Source: Antrodiella citrinella
Lineage: Eukaryota; Basidiomycota; Agaricomycetes; Polyporales; Steccherinaceae
Direction: 5' to 3'
Assembly: GCA_004802725.1 (NCBI GenBank)
Contig: SGPM01000001.1
Span: 1 to 64,000, forward strand
Length of the DNA: 64,000 nucleotides
Shown: positions 1 through 12,400 of the stretch, one piece after another
Position numbering within the stretch: the stretch's first letter is position 1
How the letters are laid out: each line of letters starts with the position of its first letter
The notes under the pieces: generated by a model
Databases searched by the model: none
Seen by the model: only the letters and a program-made list of their open reading frames with translations
What the model was told of the DNA's origin: nothing
Made by a program: the position numbers and the translations under genes

Positions 1-240
1 CACTGTTCGATTTTTCGTATGTCGTACAGCCCTTTTCTCTCTCTCGTACTTGGTGTTTATGAAAGGTATGGTATAGAAGAATGTACACTGAATTTATTGA
101 GGTGGTATGAGGAATACAGCGGCCGCAATTGAGTCATGATTACGCGTGTTGCACATGTGGGTACTGTTGCACACGCGGGTCATCGATAGTAGTACTACTT
201 AAAGCATACGCGTCAGAGTCAACACTGAAAATCGTCGGCT
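1..240. other. Sequence left of the membrane-protein stop
   Basis: About 240 bp beyond the last stop codon of the first gene, with no visible feature. It is probably 3' untranslated region on the minus strand. Confidence 0.35.
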
Positions 241-2401
241 TCAAGTAGAAGAATGATGCCCAACAATATGATCTTCGGAGAAACAAGGCGATCCCAAAGA
301 TGCTGCCCAAAGGGAAGGCGAAGAATGTCCGTCATAGAATGGGGAAGGTTGTGGAGAGACATGCAAAGAATGATCTTGGTCCGCTGAATGCTGGACGCTC
401 GGAGTATGCAGCAGTTGGCTGGAGGGCCTAGATATATGTGATGCAGGCGTATAACGTGAGATCTGAGAGAGCGGGGTAAACCCTCCGGATGGTGCTGCCA
501 TGCTTGCGGCAGTGCTCCGCACGCGAACGGAGGGTTCATCTGACCATCCTAGACGACGGGGGGTAGGTGTAGGTGGCATAGTGGAGATCGCCCGACGTGC
601 TCTGTCCTGACGAAGTGCACGCGACGCCTGCATTTCCGCCTTGTATAGCGGATCCCACGCAGATGGATGTTGCAATATAGCTTCTTGTTCGTGCCGCCTC
701 ACTACACGATCAAAGCTATGCATAGTCAGCATCGATGCAACTGCCCCTGCAAGAGTGTCAAATTTAGCACTCGATTGAGAACCGGGCACTTACAATTGAA
801 GGCAATCCATGTGGGTGGTTGTACAATGAATTTACGAGCTGTCCCGATCAACATGAAAACTGCGGTGGCCAGCAACAGCGCAGTGATGAGGGCGGTATGT
901 AGAAGCTATATGTACACGCTGAGCAAGAAAGATATAAAGAATAATTTCGAAATAGATACCTCATCTTGTACTAATTTCTTGAACAGAGTCATGCGAGGCA
1001 TGTATTTACTGATCCTGCTAACAACAGAGGAGCGATGGCTCCGATTTGGGCCCACGCCGTTCTACAGGTGATGTCAATTTGGCCCTTTAACCGATGCACT
1101 GTAGTTCTCACCACAGTGACCAGAGGGGGAACAACAGGATCTTCCGTTGACTTTGGTGCCTTGCTTCTTCGATCATCGACGTCTCGTCGCACAGCCGGTA
1201 ATTGGCGAACGAACTCGCGGTAAGAGCGAATGCAGCTCGAAGGCACTAACGTCTTCTGGGGCGGCTCGTAATCCCACCATCCTCTACGCGGTTGCTGATC
1301 CTGTGCGACACCGTTCAAGCTGTTTGCATGGGATTTTAAGTCCAAAGTAGGCTGTATAGACAGGCGTCCATGGTCTACTGGTCGCCTCGAAGCTCTCCAA
1401 GCAGCAAACATGACTGTAGAGAGTTTAATGAGGACCACAAACATTATGTAAATATGCTTACAGCAGGCGCAGATGAACAAAGCTTCTGCAAACTGGAGTG
1501 TGACCATAATGGGTAAGAACGTGCTTTCTGGATTCACAGAACAGCCAACTGGCACAAATATCAGTGCTGAGATTTGGTGAATCGAGCATAAAGGGTGACT
1601 TTACTTGACAGCCGTCTCATACTCTGCAAACGAGACGAATCCAACCCCAAAAAAGTGAATATAGCGATTCGGATGCCGATGAGACTAATGGCAATAAAAC
1701 GAGAGTTGTTTAAGCATCGATATGCCTTGATTCCGAGGATTCCGGTCATCTACAGAACATTGGGTCAATATGTTGTACGCTGACATCATGGTAATATGTC
1801 CTTACCAACATCGCATATGATACGATTATCAAAATTCTGGCAATTATTGCAAGTCTGCGAGCACCTGTGAGTATACTCTAACCGTGGACGTAAATGTGTG
1901 GACTCACGGTCTGCAATCGGCTGTGGCATCGAAAAAAGGAACAAGTAATACCATCGTTGCAACCAAGCCTAAGCTTTGGCTGAACAACAGAAGATAAAAA
2001 AGTGTCTTGTTCTTGACTGTTCCACGATACAGATAGCGTGTTGCTGTGAAGGCGTTGATGAGAAAGAATGTGAAAAGACCAGACAGGGCGGCCAGCTTGA
2101 TAGCGACTTCGTTGATATCGTCCAGTAAGGGAGGATTGACAAGAGAGCCATCGGCCAGCGCGACGTAATTCGGCGTAAACGAGTCGATAGGTCCTTTATA
2201 TAACCATCGAAAGTGATTAATGGTCACAGTAGTTGAGAGTTCGATCACAACGGAGTCCGTGCATGTATCCCGTGGCGATAGCGTATTCTCAGCCCTTTTG
2301 GCTGGTGAGGTATACTGAGAGAGCAACAGTGTGGCTGCGACAAGAGAGGTCGCGTTGGAAGGCCACGCTAACAGAGGATTGCTCAATATGCCAGGGGCCA
2401 T
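241..2401 (-). CDS. Multi-pass membrane protein of unknown function, multi-exon
   Basis: Not recognised by name. The first exon starts at the ATG complementary to 2399-2401 and encodes a hydrophobic N-terminus, a Cys-containing loop and two strong transmembrane segments (around LAALSGLFTFFLINAFTATR and FYLLLFSQSLGLVATMVLLV). Further membrane segments lie in exons near 1561-1749 (FIAISLIGIRIAIFTFL), 1400-1555 (FLPIMVTLQFAEALFICACC) and 830-900 (TALITALLLATAVFMLIGTA). The last exon, ending in the stop complementary to 241-243, is a Ser/Pro-rich, probably cytosolic tail beginning AVASMLTMHSFDRVVRRHE. The plan of about six or seven helices, a hydrophilic loop and a disordered tail resembles the orphan seven-helix proteins common in agaricomycetes, but no diagnostic receptor motif is visible. 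Internal exon edges are approximate; the gene and strand are fairly secure, the function is open. Confidence 0.6.
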
Positions 2402-3097
2402 GACGGGGTTCTCACCGGGAGATATGAAATTGAAAAGAGCAGAAGAATGAAGGAGCGGATGGACGAGACAATACGGTCAAGGAGAACTGGGTTAACAGTA
2501 CGCCATATGGCGAGCAAGATGTGGGGAACAGACGAGTAGTCTACTCCATGACATTGACCCCATGAGAGTCGGGGCGGAGTTGGTAGCAAGGGTTGCACCA
2601 TGAGCCGTCATGTCCAAACACAGCAGATGTTCCAGGAAGAGCCTCTTGAATGCGTCCTAGTCACTCATGCCGAGCACTCGCAAGTCCGACCACCAGGTGT
2701 GAGTCATACATCGCCACTTTGTGCGTTCCAGATGGAATAGCAACAGACCTCGAGTATTGAGTCTGAGAGAGCAGTCATGAGGTCGTACGCTGAGAGAAAG
2801 TAAGCTTTTGAGTTCCTGGTTGCGGGAACCTTCGACCCCCCTGTAACCTTCTGTCTGGCGTAGTAGTTCGAGGAATGTATGTGTTGCAAGTGGTCACTGT
2901 ACTTTTTGTAGTCAGCCTGGTGAAGGGGGAGATCAAGTGCGTTGTTACGGTGCGGTACCTTCCGGCCCATTCAAAATGAAATCGGTCCAGGAAAATCTCG
3001 TTCACGATCGAAATCGGCATATGCCGTTGCCCTCCTTGTGGATCTAAAATCAGCAACTGGTGAACACCACGCAACATACACTTTCACCTTGCAGGAC
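2402..3097. promoter_or_regulatory. Divergent intergenic region between membrane protein and AK6
   Basis: About 700 bp separate the membrane-protein start on the minus strand from the AK6 start on the plus strand. Short minus-strand frames at 2704-3077 exist but show no recognisable motif. The longest begins only about 20 bp from the AK6 ATG, so I treat the stretch as leaders and promoters. No clear TATA element was identified. Confidence 0.4.
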
Positions 3098-3759
3098 ATG
3101 ACGTCTCACACTAAAGGACCTGTGATCATCGTCACGGGTACTCCGGGCACCGGAAAAACTACGCACTCGCAGTTACTCGCTGGCGAGTCTCCTGTCCCTC
3201 TGAAACATATCAACATCGGTCAGTGGGCAAAAGAGAGAGACTTGTACGAGTCGTACGACGAGGAATGGCAGAGCCACGCTGTCGATGAGGATCGGGTAAG
3301 TCGCAGTCGTCAAGAGATTGGATACTTTTCTGATTTGCCGAAAAAAGCTTCTCGACGAACTTGAACCCATCGTCGCTGAGGGCGGCGTTATTCTGGATTG
3401 GCATACTTGCGAACTGTTCCCAGAACGTTGGGCTGATCTTGTTGTCGTTCTGCGATGCGATCATACGGAGCTATGGAATCGTTTGGAGAAAAGGTACGTA
3501 CATCTGCAGCCCGAGTAATCGATATTGATTTGACATCTGCTTACCATTGAGCAGAGCTTATCCTCTGAAGAAGATTCAAGAAAACAATCAAGCTGAAATA
3601 ATGGAAGTTGTTCTTGATGAGGCTCGTTCATCGTATGCAGCTGAGATCGTCGTGGAGTTGAAGAGCGAAGGGACCGAAGATCTTGAGTCAAATGTTGCTC
3701 GCATCGTGCAGTGGATCAACACTTGGATAAAGGATAGCGAAAAGAACTCGAGTCAATAG
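3098..3759 (+). CDS. FAP7: Adenylate kinase isoenzyme 6 / Fap7 (hCINAP) homologue
   Basis: Small P-loop NTPase of the AK6/Fap7 family, which acts with Rps14 in late 40S ribosome maturation and has adenylate kinase/ATPase activity (family knowledge). Three exons, 3098-3295, 3348-3493 and 3555-3759, join in phase to 182 aa, close to the usual 170-200. The Walker A loop GTPGTGKTT is at residues 14-22. Family signatures follow: HINIGQWAKE, DEDR/LLDELE spanning the first intron, DWHTCELFPERW, and a C-terminus with NNQAEIMEVVLDEA and ending VQWINTWIKD. The ATG at 3098 puts the P-loop at the normal distance from the N-terminus. Both introns are short with GT...AG ends. Nothing essential seems missing. 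Confidence 0.93.
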
Positions 3760-4294
3760 CAGTCTATCCGTATGTTGATTTCGGTGATCATGCATGGTGT
3801 TTTTCTTGACCGAAGAGCACCTGTAGTATATCCCAGGGCATGAGTACATGAGTACATATCTGATCGAGCCTAAGGATGGAGTCGCTCCGACTGCAAGTTC
3901 CTCCAATCTTGCTGAGACGTTCTTGAATGCACCATCGGTCACCCTTTTTTCACATGCAGCAAGGTGAGTCGTATTTCGCTGTCACTCGAAGAGCAGGCAC
4001 AAGTTGTGATGACAGAACGACCGACTTGGAGGAACTCGAAATGTGGACTCTTGCCGCAACTAGCGAACGCGTTCCATCATGTCATCATATGTCCTCAATC
4101 ACAATGTATTCTTCTTCCTATATCTATATGGTTCCTAAGTACGTGAAAACCTTAATAAACATGCTTGTGCGGTGAAGCAAACGGAATTTGAAGATTGGAT
4201 CCACTCCTACTAACAATAGGCGCCCGTCTTAGTGCTTCTCACTACCGCCACAACTATCACACCTCCGCCATTCACATCCCATTGAACGTACACA
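3760..4294. other. Intergenic stretch between AK6 and the INO80 subunit
   Basis: About 535 bp between two genes on the plus strand. It should hold the AK6 3' end and the promoter of the next gene. I see no convincing reading frame, RNA gene or repeat. Confidence 0.4.
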
Positions 4295-5626
4295 ATGCCG
4301 CGAAAGATTATTATGGACGACGACGAAGACGAACTGGACGATAACCCCAGTGGTATGTATGGATTACTGTTCGCAACGTTGGTCGTAGCTTCACACGTCA
4401 AAAGAAATGCAGGTTGAGTCGGAGGATGAAGTTGAAGTTGAGGGAGAAGACGAAGCCAATGATCAGCAGGAAGACGAGGAAGGGATGGTAGACGTTGAAG
4501 ACGAAGATGGGTCTGACAAGGAGGATGAACTGGAAGAGGAGGAGCCAGAGGTACGCGTGCTGTAAATCTGCACACTATTCGCGTCTTCTTAACCAGTCTC
4601 TTAGGACGAGTCGGAGCTCGATGCTCTTTCCTCCCCACTACCTGAAACCTCACAAAAAGCACATCCAAAGTTGAAGATCAAGCTGAAGCTGCCGACGTTC
4701 AGCACGGCAACAACAGCTACCCCTACGCCCGAAGGCACGTCACGAGCACCTTCAAGACGAGGTGCTTCGCGTGGTATGCATACTTCTCTGTACCTTCTTG
4801 CATGTCTTGAACAGACTTTCGTCAGATATAGATATTGAATCAGAAGATTCTGATGAGGACTCTGCGATGTCGGCTTCTGCGTCCGCAGGCAGAGCCTTGA
4901 CTGCTCGTCAAGCGGTGTTGAGGAATGTGGTAGACTCATCGCATGTTTCACTCAGTATGTCGTCACGTTTGCCTTACCTTTTCTTGCGCTGATCATTCAT
5001 CTTTCCAGTCGAACCACCGAATCCGCGCAAGAAACCGCCTTTGACAGAAATAGAGATAGCTCTCAAGAGAGAGGAAACCGCGAGAAAGCGCAAAAATCTT
5101 TCGGAAAAGAAGTTGGAGGACGAGAAGGTACGTTGTGCGATTTTTCTAGTCTGAGCCTAACATTGAAGACGTCGGACAGGCGGAGACAATCAACCGTCTG
5201 CTCAAGAAACAGTCTCGCTCGAAGGGACGACGGAATGCCCTGGCTACAGCAGAGGACCGCGACACTCCCATTGCTATTTCGCGAGGAGAGGAAGATGAAG
5301 ACCAGGATGATAGCACGGCACCTACACCCGTCATACCGACTACGTACAGATGGGTGTCTTCCGTGAAGGTGCAGGATGACGCGCAAGGGGAACCCGTGAA
5401 ACACATGGCTCTGGCGTTCTCCGTCCCTGTCAGCGTCGTGCCTGCCCTCTTGGAAGCAGAATCAGACGACATGAAGATGGACGTTGAGTCCATCTCAACA
5501 CAAAAGCCTGTTTGTGATGTGAGTGGATGCGGAGTAACTCGGAAGTACCGTTTGGTGAAGGATTGGCAACGAGGCGCATGCGGAATGGAGCATCTCAAAG
5601 TCCTGGAGTCTCAAGTCGTCAGTTGA
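4295..5626 (+). CDS. IES2: INO80 chromatin-remodelling complex subunit, Ies2/INO80B type (PAPA-1)
   Basis: The protein starts MPRKIIMDDDEDELDD and continues with a long Glu/Asp-rich region, then a basic motif KLKIKLKLPTF and a Ser/Asp-rich linker. The diagnostic part is the PAPA-1-type helix spread over exons at about 5010-5230: PPNPRKKPPLTEIEIALKRE, then ARKRKNLSEKKLEDEK and AETINRLLKKQSRSKGRRNA. This ends in a C-terminal Cys/His segment, PVCDVSGCGVTRKYRLVKD followed by ACGMEHL, matching the zinc-finger (HIT-like) tail of INO80B/Ies2 proteins. In yeast Ies2 binds the Ino80 ATPase and stimulates nucleosome sliding (family knowledge). Five or six short introns break the gene; I read the first join as ...NPSE-MQVESEDEVEV. 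The stop is the TGA at 5624-5626. Confidence 0.85.
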
Positions 5627-5773
5627 GAGGCCTTTCTTGAAACTTATTGTTCTTGTACTTGTGTTGTATGTTGCCACTATGAACCGTTCGTGGTGCATTG
5701 TATTTTGGACGGATGATTCCTTTCATTGAGTCGTTCAAAAAACATCGTCCATAATTGCTCGATACAACTGAGT

Positions 5774-7130
5774 TCAGAACAAGAAACACAATGAAAGAAC
5801 GAAGAGTGTGCCCAACAAAAAGCGAGCAGGGTATGAAAGTTGCATCGAAACTGCAGAGTTAACCGGTAAGAATTGTGAGCTGCCAGAGGCATCGTCGCCA
5901 ACGAAAGCACTCATAGAAGTCATCGTAGACAGAGCACTATATCGTCAAAATTGATCAGCTTTATATTTGAAGCTTCACGGGCGAACAGACTTACGTGGTG
6001 GTGACAACGACGGTCTGCCCGGACGCGGTTGTGGTAACAGTGAGAGTCTCGGCAGAGACAACCACAACGGTCACCTCTGTTGGGGCAGGTGTAACCGTAA
6101 TGGTGGTAGGGCTAACCTGCATACCGCCCGAACCCACTGCTCCTATTGCCTGACCATTGGCCGAGATAATGGAGGAGGTTCCCCATGTCGACGTGACATA
6201 GGTGGTGAAAACAACAGGAGCAGGCATTGATGTAGGTGCAGATGGCCCGATGTAAATTGTGGTTGACATCCCAGGCGGTACCGTGGTCAGCGGCCACGCC
6301 ACGCCACTTGGGCCAAGAGTGACGGTGACGACCGGAGGCATAGAGTATGCAGGTGCAGGTGACATCGCTGTGGCGACGAAGCTAGGGTCGAACCAAGGGC
6401 TTTGGGGCTCCTCGTTCGCGGGCTGCGGCTGCGGCTGTACGGGATTGCCTTGAATGACATTCTGGGCCGGATGAGGGTTTTGAATAACCACTGGAATGGG
6501 TGTGATGGTAAATCGTTGGACACCACGGATGACGGAGGTTTCGTAGGCTGTTAACTATTCACTATTGTTCAATATTACTTATGCCTAGAAAAGTAGGCGT
6601 CCAACGCACATTGTAAAATCCGGCAGGCACAGTTAAGGGAACAGACCAGCTGAAGTGTTTGACTGTGCTCGAAGGCTCTTGGATAAGTAGTGAATTCCCT
6701 GGTATTATAGTCACGTTGAGCGATGACGACACGAGGTAGAACTCCAGAGCTTGATAACAGTTCGGCAGGTTTGAGTAGGGTATTGTTGCAGTAAGAGGTA
6801 ATTTTCCGTTTCCTGACACCTACGGAAGTCTAAGTCGAAGCGATAACTTGGTATATGAGTGGCTTACATCGACATCAATGTTGAAGTAGCTCCCAGCATA
6901 AAATGCTCTGAAGTCACGGCTTGTCAACAGCGGGTCGGACTCAGAAAGAGTGCGACTGACGTGTTTGGTTGAGGAGAGTCAATGATGGCGAGGCCATCGG
7001 TAAAGACCTGTCCATTTTCAACAACTTGTGCATACACGTCCTGTACAAGTGAGAGCCAGAGCAATCCGAAGAACACGGCTTTGGGAAGTAGGAACAGGAA
7101 GTACCTGCCATAGGCGACATGATGAGTCAA
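5774..7130 (-). CDS. Secreted Ser/Thr-rich protein with predicted GPI anchor
   Basis: Reading down the minus strand: a hydrophobic signal-like segment (VFFGLLWLSLVQDVYAQ), then AIIDSPQPNT, an exon with AFYAGSYFNIDVD, and VSGNGKLPLTATIPYSNL with Cys and QALEFYLVSSSLNVTI. This resembles the N-terminal Ig-like Kre9/KNH-type domain of fungal cell-wall proteins. A long Pro/Ser/Thr-rich stalk follows, with many VTVT runs. A last small exon (about 5774-5925) adds ALSTMTSMSAFVGDDASG and a hydrophobic end, LLGTLFVLSLCFLF, immediately before the stop: a classic GPI-anchor addition signal. The exact start is uncertain because the signal-peptide frame is open to 7130 without an in-frame ATG, so a tiny upstream exon is likely. 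Probable role: cell-wall or plasma-membrane structural glycoprotein (inference). Confidence 0.7.
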
Positions 7131-7702
7131 TCACAAGTCAAAACTTGATAGCGTTACAGGTGTCCGAAGACGTACATATGGGTCAAATGTGGTTCCGCGG
7201 GAAGCAACAAAATTAGTCAAGAATGAATGTGTATGTGTCCTGCCTGGAGATATCAACATGGATGAGCCTTTCGGCGAGATCAGTCTGAACACGTACCGTT
7301 TCGCTTGGAAAGGGATTTCTTATGACGATACTAGCCTGCCTGAAGCTGCTGTTGCGTTCAACGCTGACCGATGAGCATCACGGCATACACGGACGAAAAG
7401 TTCGAGACGAAAGACAATGATATTCCGAGTCACCAAGAAGCAAGGACGCTTGGCAACCAAAGACGGTTGCCTGGCCCGGGCTTTCCGGGATTACGAGCGT
7501 CTCTTTGAGTGTAAGCACGATGACTAATCGATCGTACTAGCGACTTCGGAATGTAACGGTCTTCAGTGTCTCTTCAGTGTCTCCCTCGTTCAACTTGAAG
7601 TTGCTGTCTGTCGCTGTGGTTTGTGCTTGACCTGGACAGTTGACTTGTATTGCTTCTCTACTAAAGCACCTTCATATTTCCCGTCATACACTTGGTTCTA
7701 CG
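7131..7702. promoter_or_regulatory. Divergent region between GPI-protein and cyclin H genes
   Basis: About 570 bp between two gene starts on opposite strands. It probably carries both promoters and possibly the missing first exon of the GPI-anchored protein. I found no other coding signal. Confidence 0.4.
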
Positions 7703-8958
7703 ATGGCCACCGAATTTATACCTTCCTCCTCGCATGCGAAGGTCCCACTCTATGAAGGCAGCACGCAGTATCGTCACTGGCGATTTTCTCCAGAGCAGTT
7801 GGCGAATACGAGATTTGCTATGAATGCCAGTGCTGTCAAAGCTATTCGGGACGCGTTTGAGGCAGACTCGGCAGGTCGCATTCCTCCAGTGATCACTTCA
7901 TATTACGCTGAACTGAATCCCTCCGTCTGTCACAGCCCGGCTCCTCAGCTGAAGTTTATTTTCTATCCGCCGATGAAGAGAACCTGCTTGTGAAACTGTA
8001 TGCCGGAAAAGTGGCGCAACTATGCGGACACTTCAGCTTTCCGGAGGAGGTAGAAGCTACCGCGGTAACCTATCTCAAGCGGTTCTACCTCAAAAACACG
8101 GTGATGGATTATCATCCCAAAAACGTGATGTTCGTTTGTATCGCTTGTTCCTATTCTACGTTGGGCTCACGACCTTTAGGTTGACTGCGCTATTTATCGC
8201 TACAAAGACAACAAATCATCCTGTTCCACTCGAAGCGTATGCGAATCATATACCCAAAACGCTTCCTTCAGACGTGCTGGATTTAGAGTTCCTAGTTGCC
8301 CAAAGCTTAGGATTTGATTTTGCAGTTTGGCATGTGCACCGTGCCTTATGGGGAATATGGCTTGACATTCAGGTCTGTTGACTCTCACATTCCTCACAAT
8401 CACCTTGCCTCTGTGCTTACGGCTTACCAGAACTTGCCGGATATCCGCATGGATGAGCTGAGGCAAGCTTACGACGCTGCCCTCAAGCTTGCCCGAACGT
8501 CGCGTCTCACGGACGCGGAACTGCTGTATACACCTTCTCAGATTGCCCTCGCGTGTCTCTCGTTGGCATCGCCAGCGTTGGCTTCTGCTTGGGTACGATC
8601 ACAATTCAGTTCACCTCCATCTTCGCCATCGCCTCCCTCGCAATCTTCGTCACCTGAATCAGCTGTGTTTGGTATTCTCGAACCCATCAAGGACATGATC
8701 CTGACCCGAGGTGTCCTCCCCGATGTCGAAGCAGTTCGCGAGGTAGACCGGCGGCTGCGGCTGTGCAAGAACCCCGAAAAAGTAGTTGGCAGCAGCGCGT
8801 ACCAGCGCAAGCAGGACACAAAGGAGCGCAAAGCTGCTGAGAAGCGTGCACGGAAGGCCGAGCGGATACGGAGAGCTATCGAAGACGGTGATCCGTTTGG
8901 AACGACGCTGAACGAGCAAGACTTGGACGAGGACGACGAAGATGACGAGGACGACTGA
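7703..8958 (+). CDS. CCL1: Cyclin H (TFIIH/CAK kinase subunit, Ccl1/Mcs2 type)
   Basis: Starts MATEFIPSSSHAKVPLYEGS with the typical STQYRHWRFSPEQLANTR segment, which in cyclin H precedes the first cyclin fold. The first cyclin box follows: ENLLVKLYAGKVAQLCGHF, ATAVTYLKRFYLKNTVMDYH, then LTALFIATKTTNHPVPLEAY and LEFLVAQSLGFDFAVWHVHR. The second fold contains RLTDAELLYTPSQIALACLS. A coiled, basic then strongly acidic tail (RKAERIRRAIEDGDPFGTT, ending DEDDEDDEDD) closes the protein at the TGA ending at 8958. Cyclin H activates Cdk7 within TFIIH to phosphorylate RNA polymerase II and cell-cycle kinases (family knowledge). Several short introns interrupt the fold; internal edges are approximate. 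Confidence 0.88.
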
Positions 8959-9447
8959 TTACCCTGGGATTATCCTGAGAAGGATGCCCTCCGTGCGCGT
9001 GTCCGATGTCGGGTTTCTCCCGATAGCTCGGGAAGATTGCAGGGGTTGTGGGTGCTTGTGATTAGAGAAGCTGATAGACGTTGACAATCATGGGATCTTT
9101 TGTGCTCGACGAAACTCTTGATGCTGTTACAGCACTTTCCGACGCCAAGCGTGTCGTGTTGTACTGTACTTAGTTATGTGAGAATGAACATATAAGAGTG
9201 TGCGCAGTGTCCGACGCCGAGTGCTATGAGCGCTAGATTGACGCGGCACCGGCTGTCTTTGTCTCTGCAGTTGCCCTCTCTGTCTCCCGCTGTTGCCCTC
9301 CGCCACCATCACCCGTCCCAGTAGGGCCGGCCATTCCTCTGCCTCTCCTCCTCATTGCCTCTCGCGGTCTCCTAACATTCTCCGTTATCTGGCTCTTGTC
9401 CTGCACGTATTTCACGACGTCATCGAGTTGGGTCTTTGGCGCACCCC
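8959..9447. other. Intergenic stretch upstream of the GYF gene
   Basis: About 490 bp holding the cyclin H 3' region and the leader of the next gene. The part from about 9240 to 9440 is pyrimidine-rich on the plus strand, as is common just upstream of fungal starts. No gene was seen. Confidence 0.4.
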
Positions 9448-12400
9448 ATGCCTCTTTTTTCTGCCTTTTCCGACGACCTCTTGGATGCCAGGTCGACTCC
9501 TTCTCCGCACGACGAGGAATGGAGCGATGCCCATGAAAGCCTCGATAACGACGAGGGACATATGATGCACGAGCCACCCATCATGGAAGAGGACGAGGAT
9601 GTGACCATTACTCCTTCCAAGACAACTGACACGAGTAAGTCGCACCGTGTCCACCCCGCATCCCCTGATGCCCCGGATGCAGCCACCATGCTGCACATGC
9701 ACGAAGAGGAACCCGACCAGGACACTCAGAGCGTGCAGAGTGTCCCTGTTGTTCAAGTCACCGAACCTTCCAGTCCCACTGTCCCAATGTCCTCGCACAG
9801 CGCGAGTACAATCTTCATGTCGTCCCCGACCACTACCCTCACACCGACCGGTACACCGACATCAAGCAGTAGTAGAGACAGGCGTAGATCGATGGTTGTA
9901 GACGTGAGTGTAGCGTGCTGTATTTCGAGATGGTCTTCATTTGACGCATGAACAGAATCGTGCTTCCAACCGTATATCTGGCTTCTTCTCTGCTCTCATG
10001 CATCGTCGTGAGCCTCCAACCCCGACTCGTGATTCAATAGCTCCATCCTCCAGCTCTGAACACGCTAAACCGCCACCTCGCACTTCTTCGCGGGCCTCTT
10101 CTCCGTTACCCTCGCGCCCTATTACCCCACCTCCTGTTCTTCCAGCGCCAAGTCTTGGGGATCTTGGTCTCTCATTGTCCACACTCACAACCCATCTATC
10201 TCCTTCTCATTTCAGCTCTCCGCCTTCAAGTGGCGCTTTCCTATCACCCAACTATTTACTGCTTTGCCACGCCCAAGGCCTAGATGTTGTGCCACTTGCG
10301 TCGCCACCGGCAATACAGCCATATACGCTGATCAGACGTGTTCCATTCAAGAGCGTTGTTGTCATGGAGCATCGTGGTGTTCTGGTCGCGATAGCCGGAC
10401 GACGAGACGGCGTTCGAGTATATGCACTCGATGAAGTCAAAAAGGCGATCGAATGGAGAATGGAGGTGGAGATCAAGCGAGAACGTGACCGTGCTAGAAG
10501 AGAGGAGGCGAAGCGAGTTGTCAGTGGATCTTATGACGCCCTTAGGAAAAATGCTAGCGGCAAGGATGGGAAGCTCAGTTTGTTCCCGACAACTCCTACG
10601 GGCAAAGACAAGAATGCCCGAAGAGCGTCGATCTCCACGATTGAGCCTACGGTCCCTTCCCCCGGTATTCCTCGTAATCCCACTATCAAAAGGCCGAAAC
10701 CGACTGCGCCGGCAGGCCCTCCTCCCGCATACTCTCCGTCTCTTCGTCATGGGACTTCACATCTCAATATCAACGCAAATTCCAGTCGGGCGCGAACTAC
10801 TTCTGTCAATGACGTATTGGCAGGTACTATGAACCGCCGACGTTTCTCGGACGAATTGGATCGTGATCAGGCCGACGACACAAAGGCTGATTGGGCATCC
10901 AGCGACGACGAGGCTATCAACCCTGTAGCCGCTCCTAGTGGAAGCCAGGCTCTAGACGAACGCACAAGTGCTAATGTGTCTACTCCATCTGCTCCTATGG
11001 CAGGCGGCAGGTTAGAGGTACCTCGTACCAGTTCATCTGCATTGCATCGTCGTCGTAGTCACCGACCTGCCAATCTAGACCTGTCCCTCACCAGACCGGC
11101 CTCGTCAAACCTCCCTTCAGCCCCAGCCCCCCCTTCACCCACGCCTACTTTGATGACTCTCCGACAAGCGCTTCGTTCGACTCCCGGCAGTACGACTGCA
11201 GTCACACGCTCGCTGTATGATGGTAACAATGATCCGGACCCAGACGAGGAAGAGGAAGGTGAAATCGGGGTCTCCACTCCAGCGACACCTACAAGAGAGC
11301 GCATATCTCTGGCTGAAGCTTTGTTTGAGAGTCGATTACCTGATGTCGCCCCAGTTGGTACTGAACGACCTCAGGAAGCCATTCTTATTAGCTCGGTACC
11401 GTCTGGAGACGAAGACGCACCTGCAAGTCCCAGATCGTCAGAGGCGCATTCGAACTTCACCAGGCGTAGTGGTGGTGAATTGTCCAATCGTCGCAGGCGT
11501 AGGTGGTCGGTTTTGGACGGTATATTCACACCATCCGCTTCCCATGCCTCGCAGTCATCCATCCATACTGTACCAGAGGGTCCGTCTCATTCTCTGACAC
11601 CGTTAGAGCCTCCGCCACTGCCAGAACCGCGTGCACGCACACTTTCTCGTTCGCAATCGACTCGAATGTCCAACAATTCAGTACCCTCCTCTCGCCCTCC
11701 GACATCTCCCCGACCGTCAACTGCCCCAAGTCGCGAAGTGTCAACATCGTCATCACCGCCCCCTGTCCCATCCCTACCCTCACGCTTGATTCCCCGTATC
11801 ATCACATTCGCTCTCAACGGCGCCAGACGATCTGAGGATAGAACACCGACGACACCGAAGACTACCACTGCTGTCTCCAGAGGCTTGGGGCCAACGAACG
11901 CTCAAACGCCTGCTCCTAAGCTCGAGTACGTGAAGCTGCCAGGCACGAAAGGTTCAGTCATGGTCAAAGCTGTTGAGACTGCGAGGAAAAGGTAAGATCA
12001 CATCTAACATTATACCTCGCAACTTGCTGACCCATCGCACGCAGCTTTTTGGCCATTCTTTGTGGTGACAATGGAGAGAAGGTTGAGCTATTTGCTGGTA
12101 CATACCGAACAGCATTGGGACTCTCGAGAACATTCATTCTCCCTGACTCGCCTCGTTCTTTGGAATTGCAACTGCAAGGCGATGATCTGGTGGAGGTTTT
12201 CCTTGTGTTTTCTCAGAACGTCTTTGGTCTGGAGCCTGCTACCGTGCGAGTACGTGAGGTCAGGATTGGCCGGGCTGAAAGACGGGCAGCGAGGCGGCGT
12301 GTGCGAGAGGTTCATCGTGTCACGGATTCACAGACGGGAGAAGGAGATGCTGATGGGTCAGTAGCCAACGAGGAAGACACTGCGGTCAATGTCTCTATTG

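Noticed and set aside
2704..3077. Minus-strand frames just upstream of AK6, one beginning MLRGVHQLLILDPQGG
   Set aside because: The start lies about 20 bp from the AK6 start on the other strand, and no homology or clear exon chain was visible.
8959..9447. Possible extra exon upstream of the GYF gene
   Set aside because: The open frame upstream of 9448 lacks an ATG and no acceptor/donor pair was convincing; the ATG at 9448 gives an in-phase four-exon gene.
9412..9798. Minus-strand frame antisense to the first exon of the GYF gene
   Set aside because: It mirrors the Ser/Asp-rich coding strand and has no independent motif.
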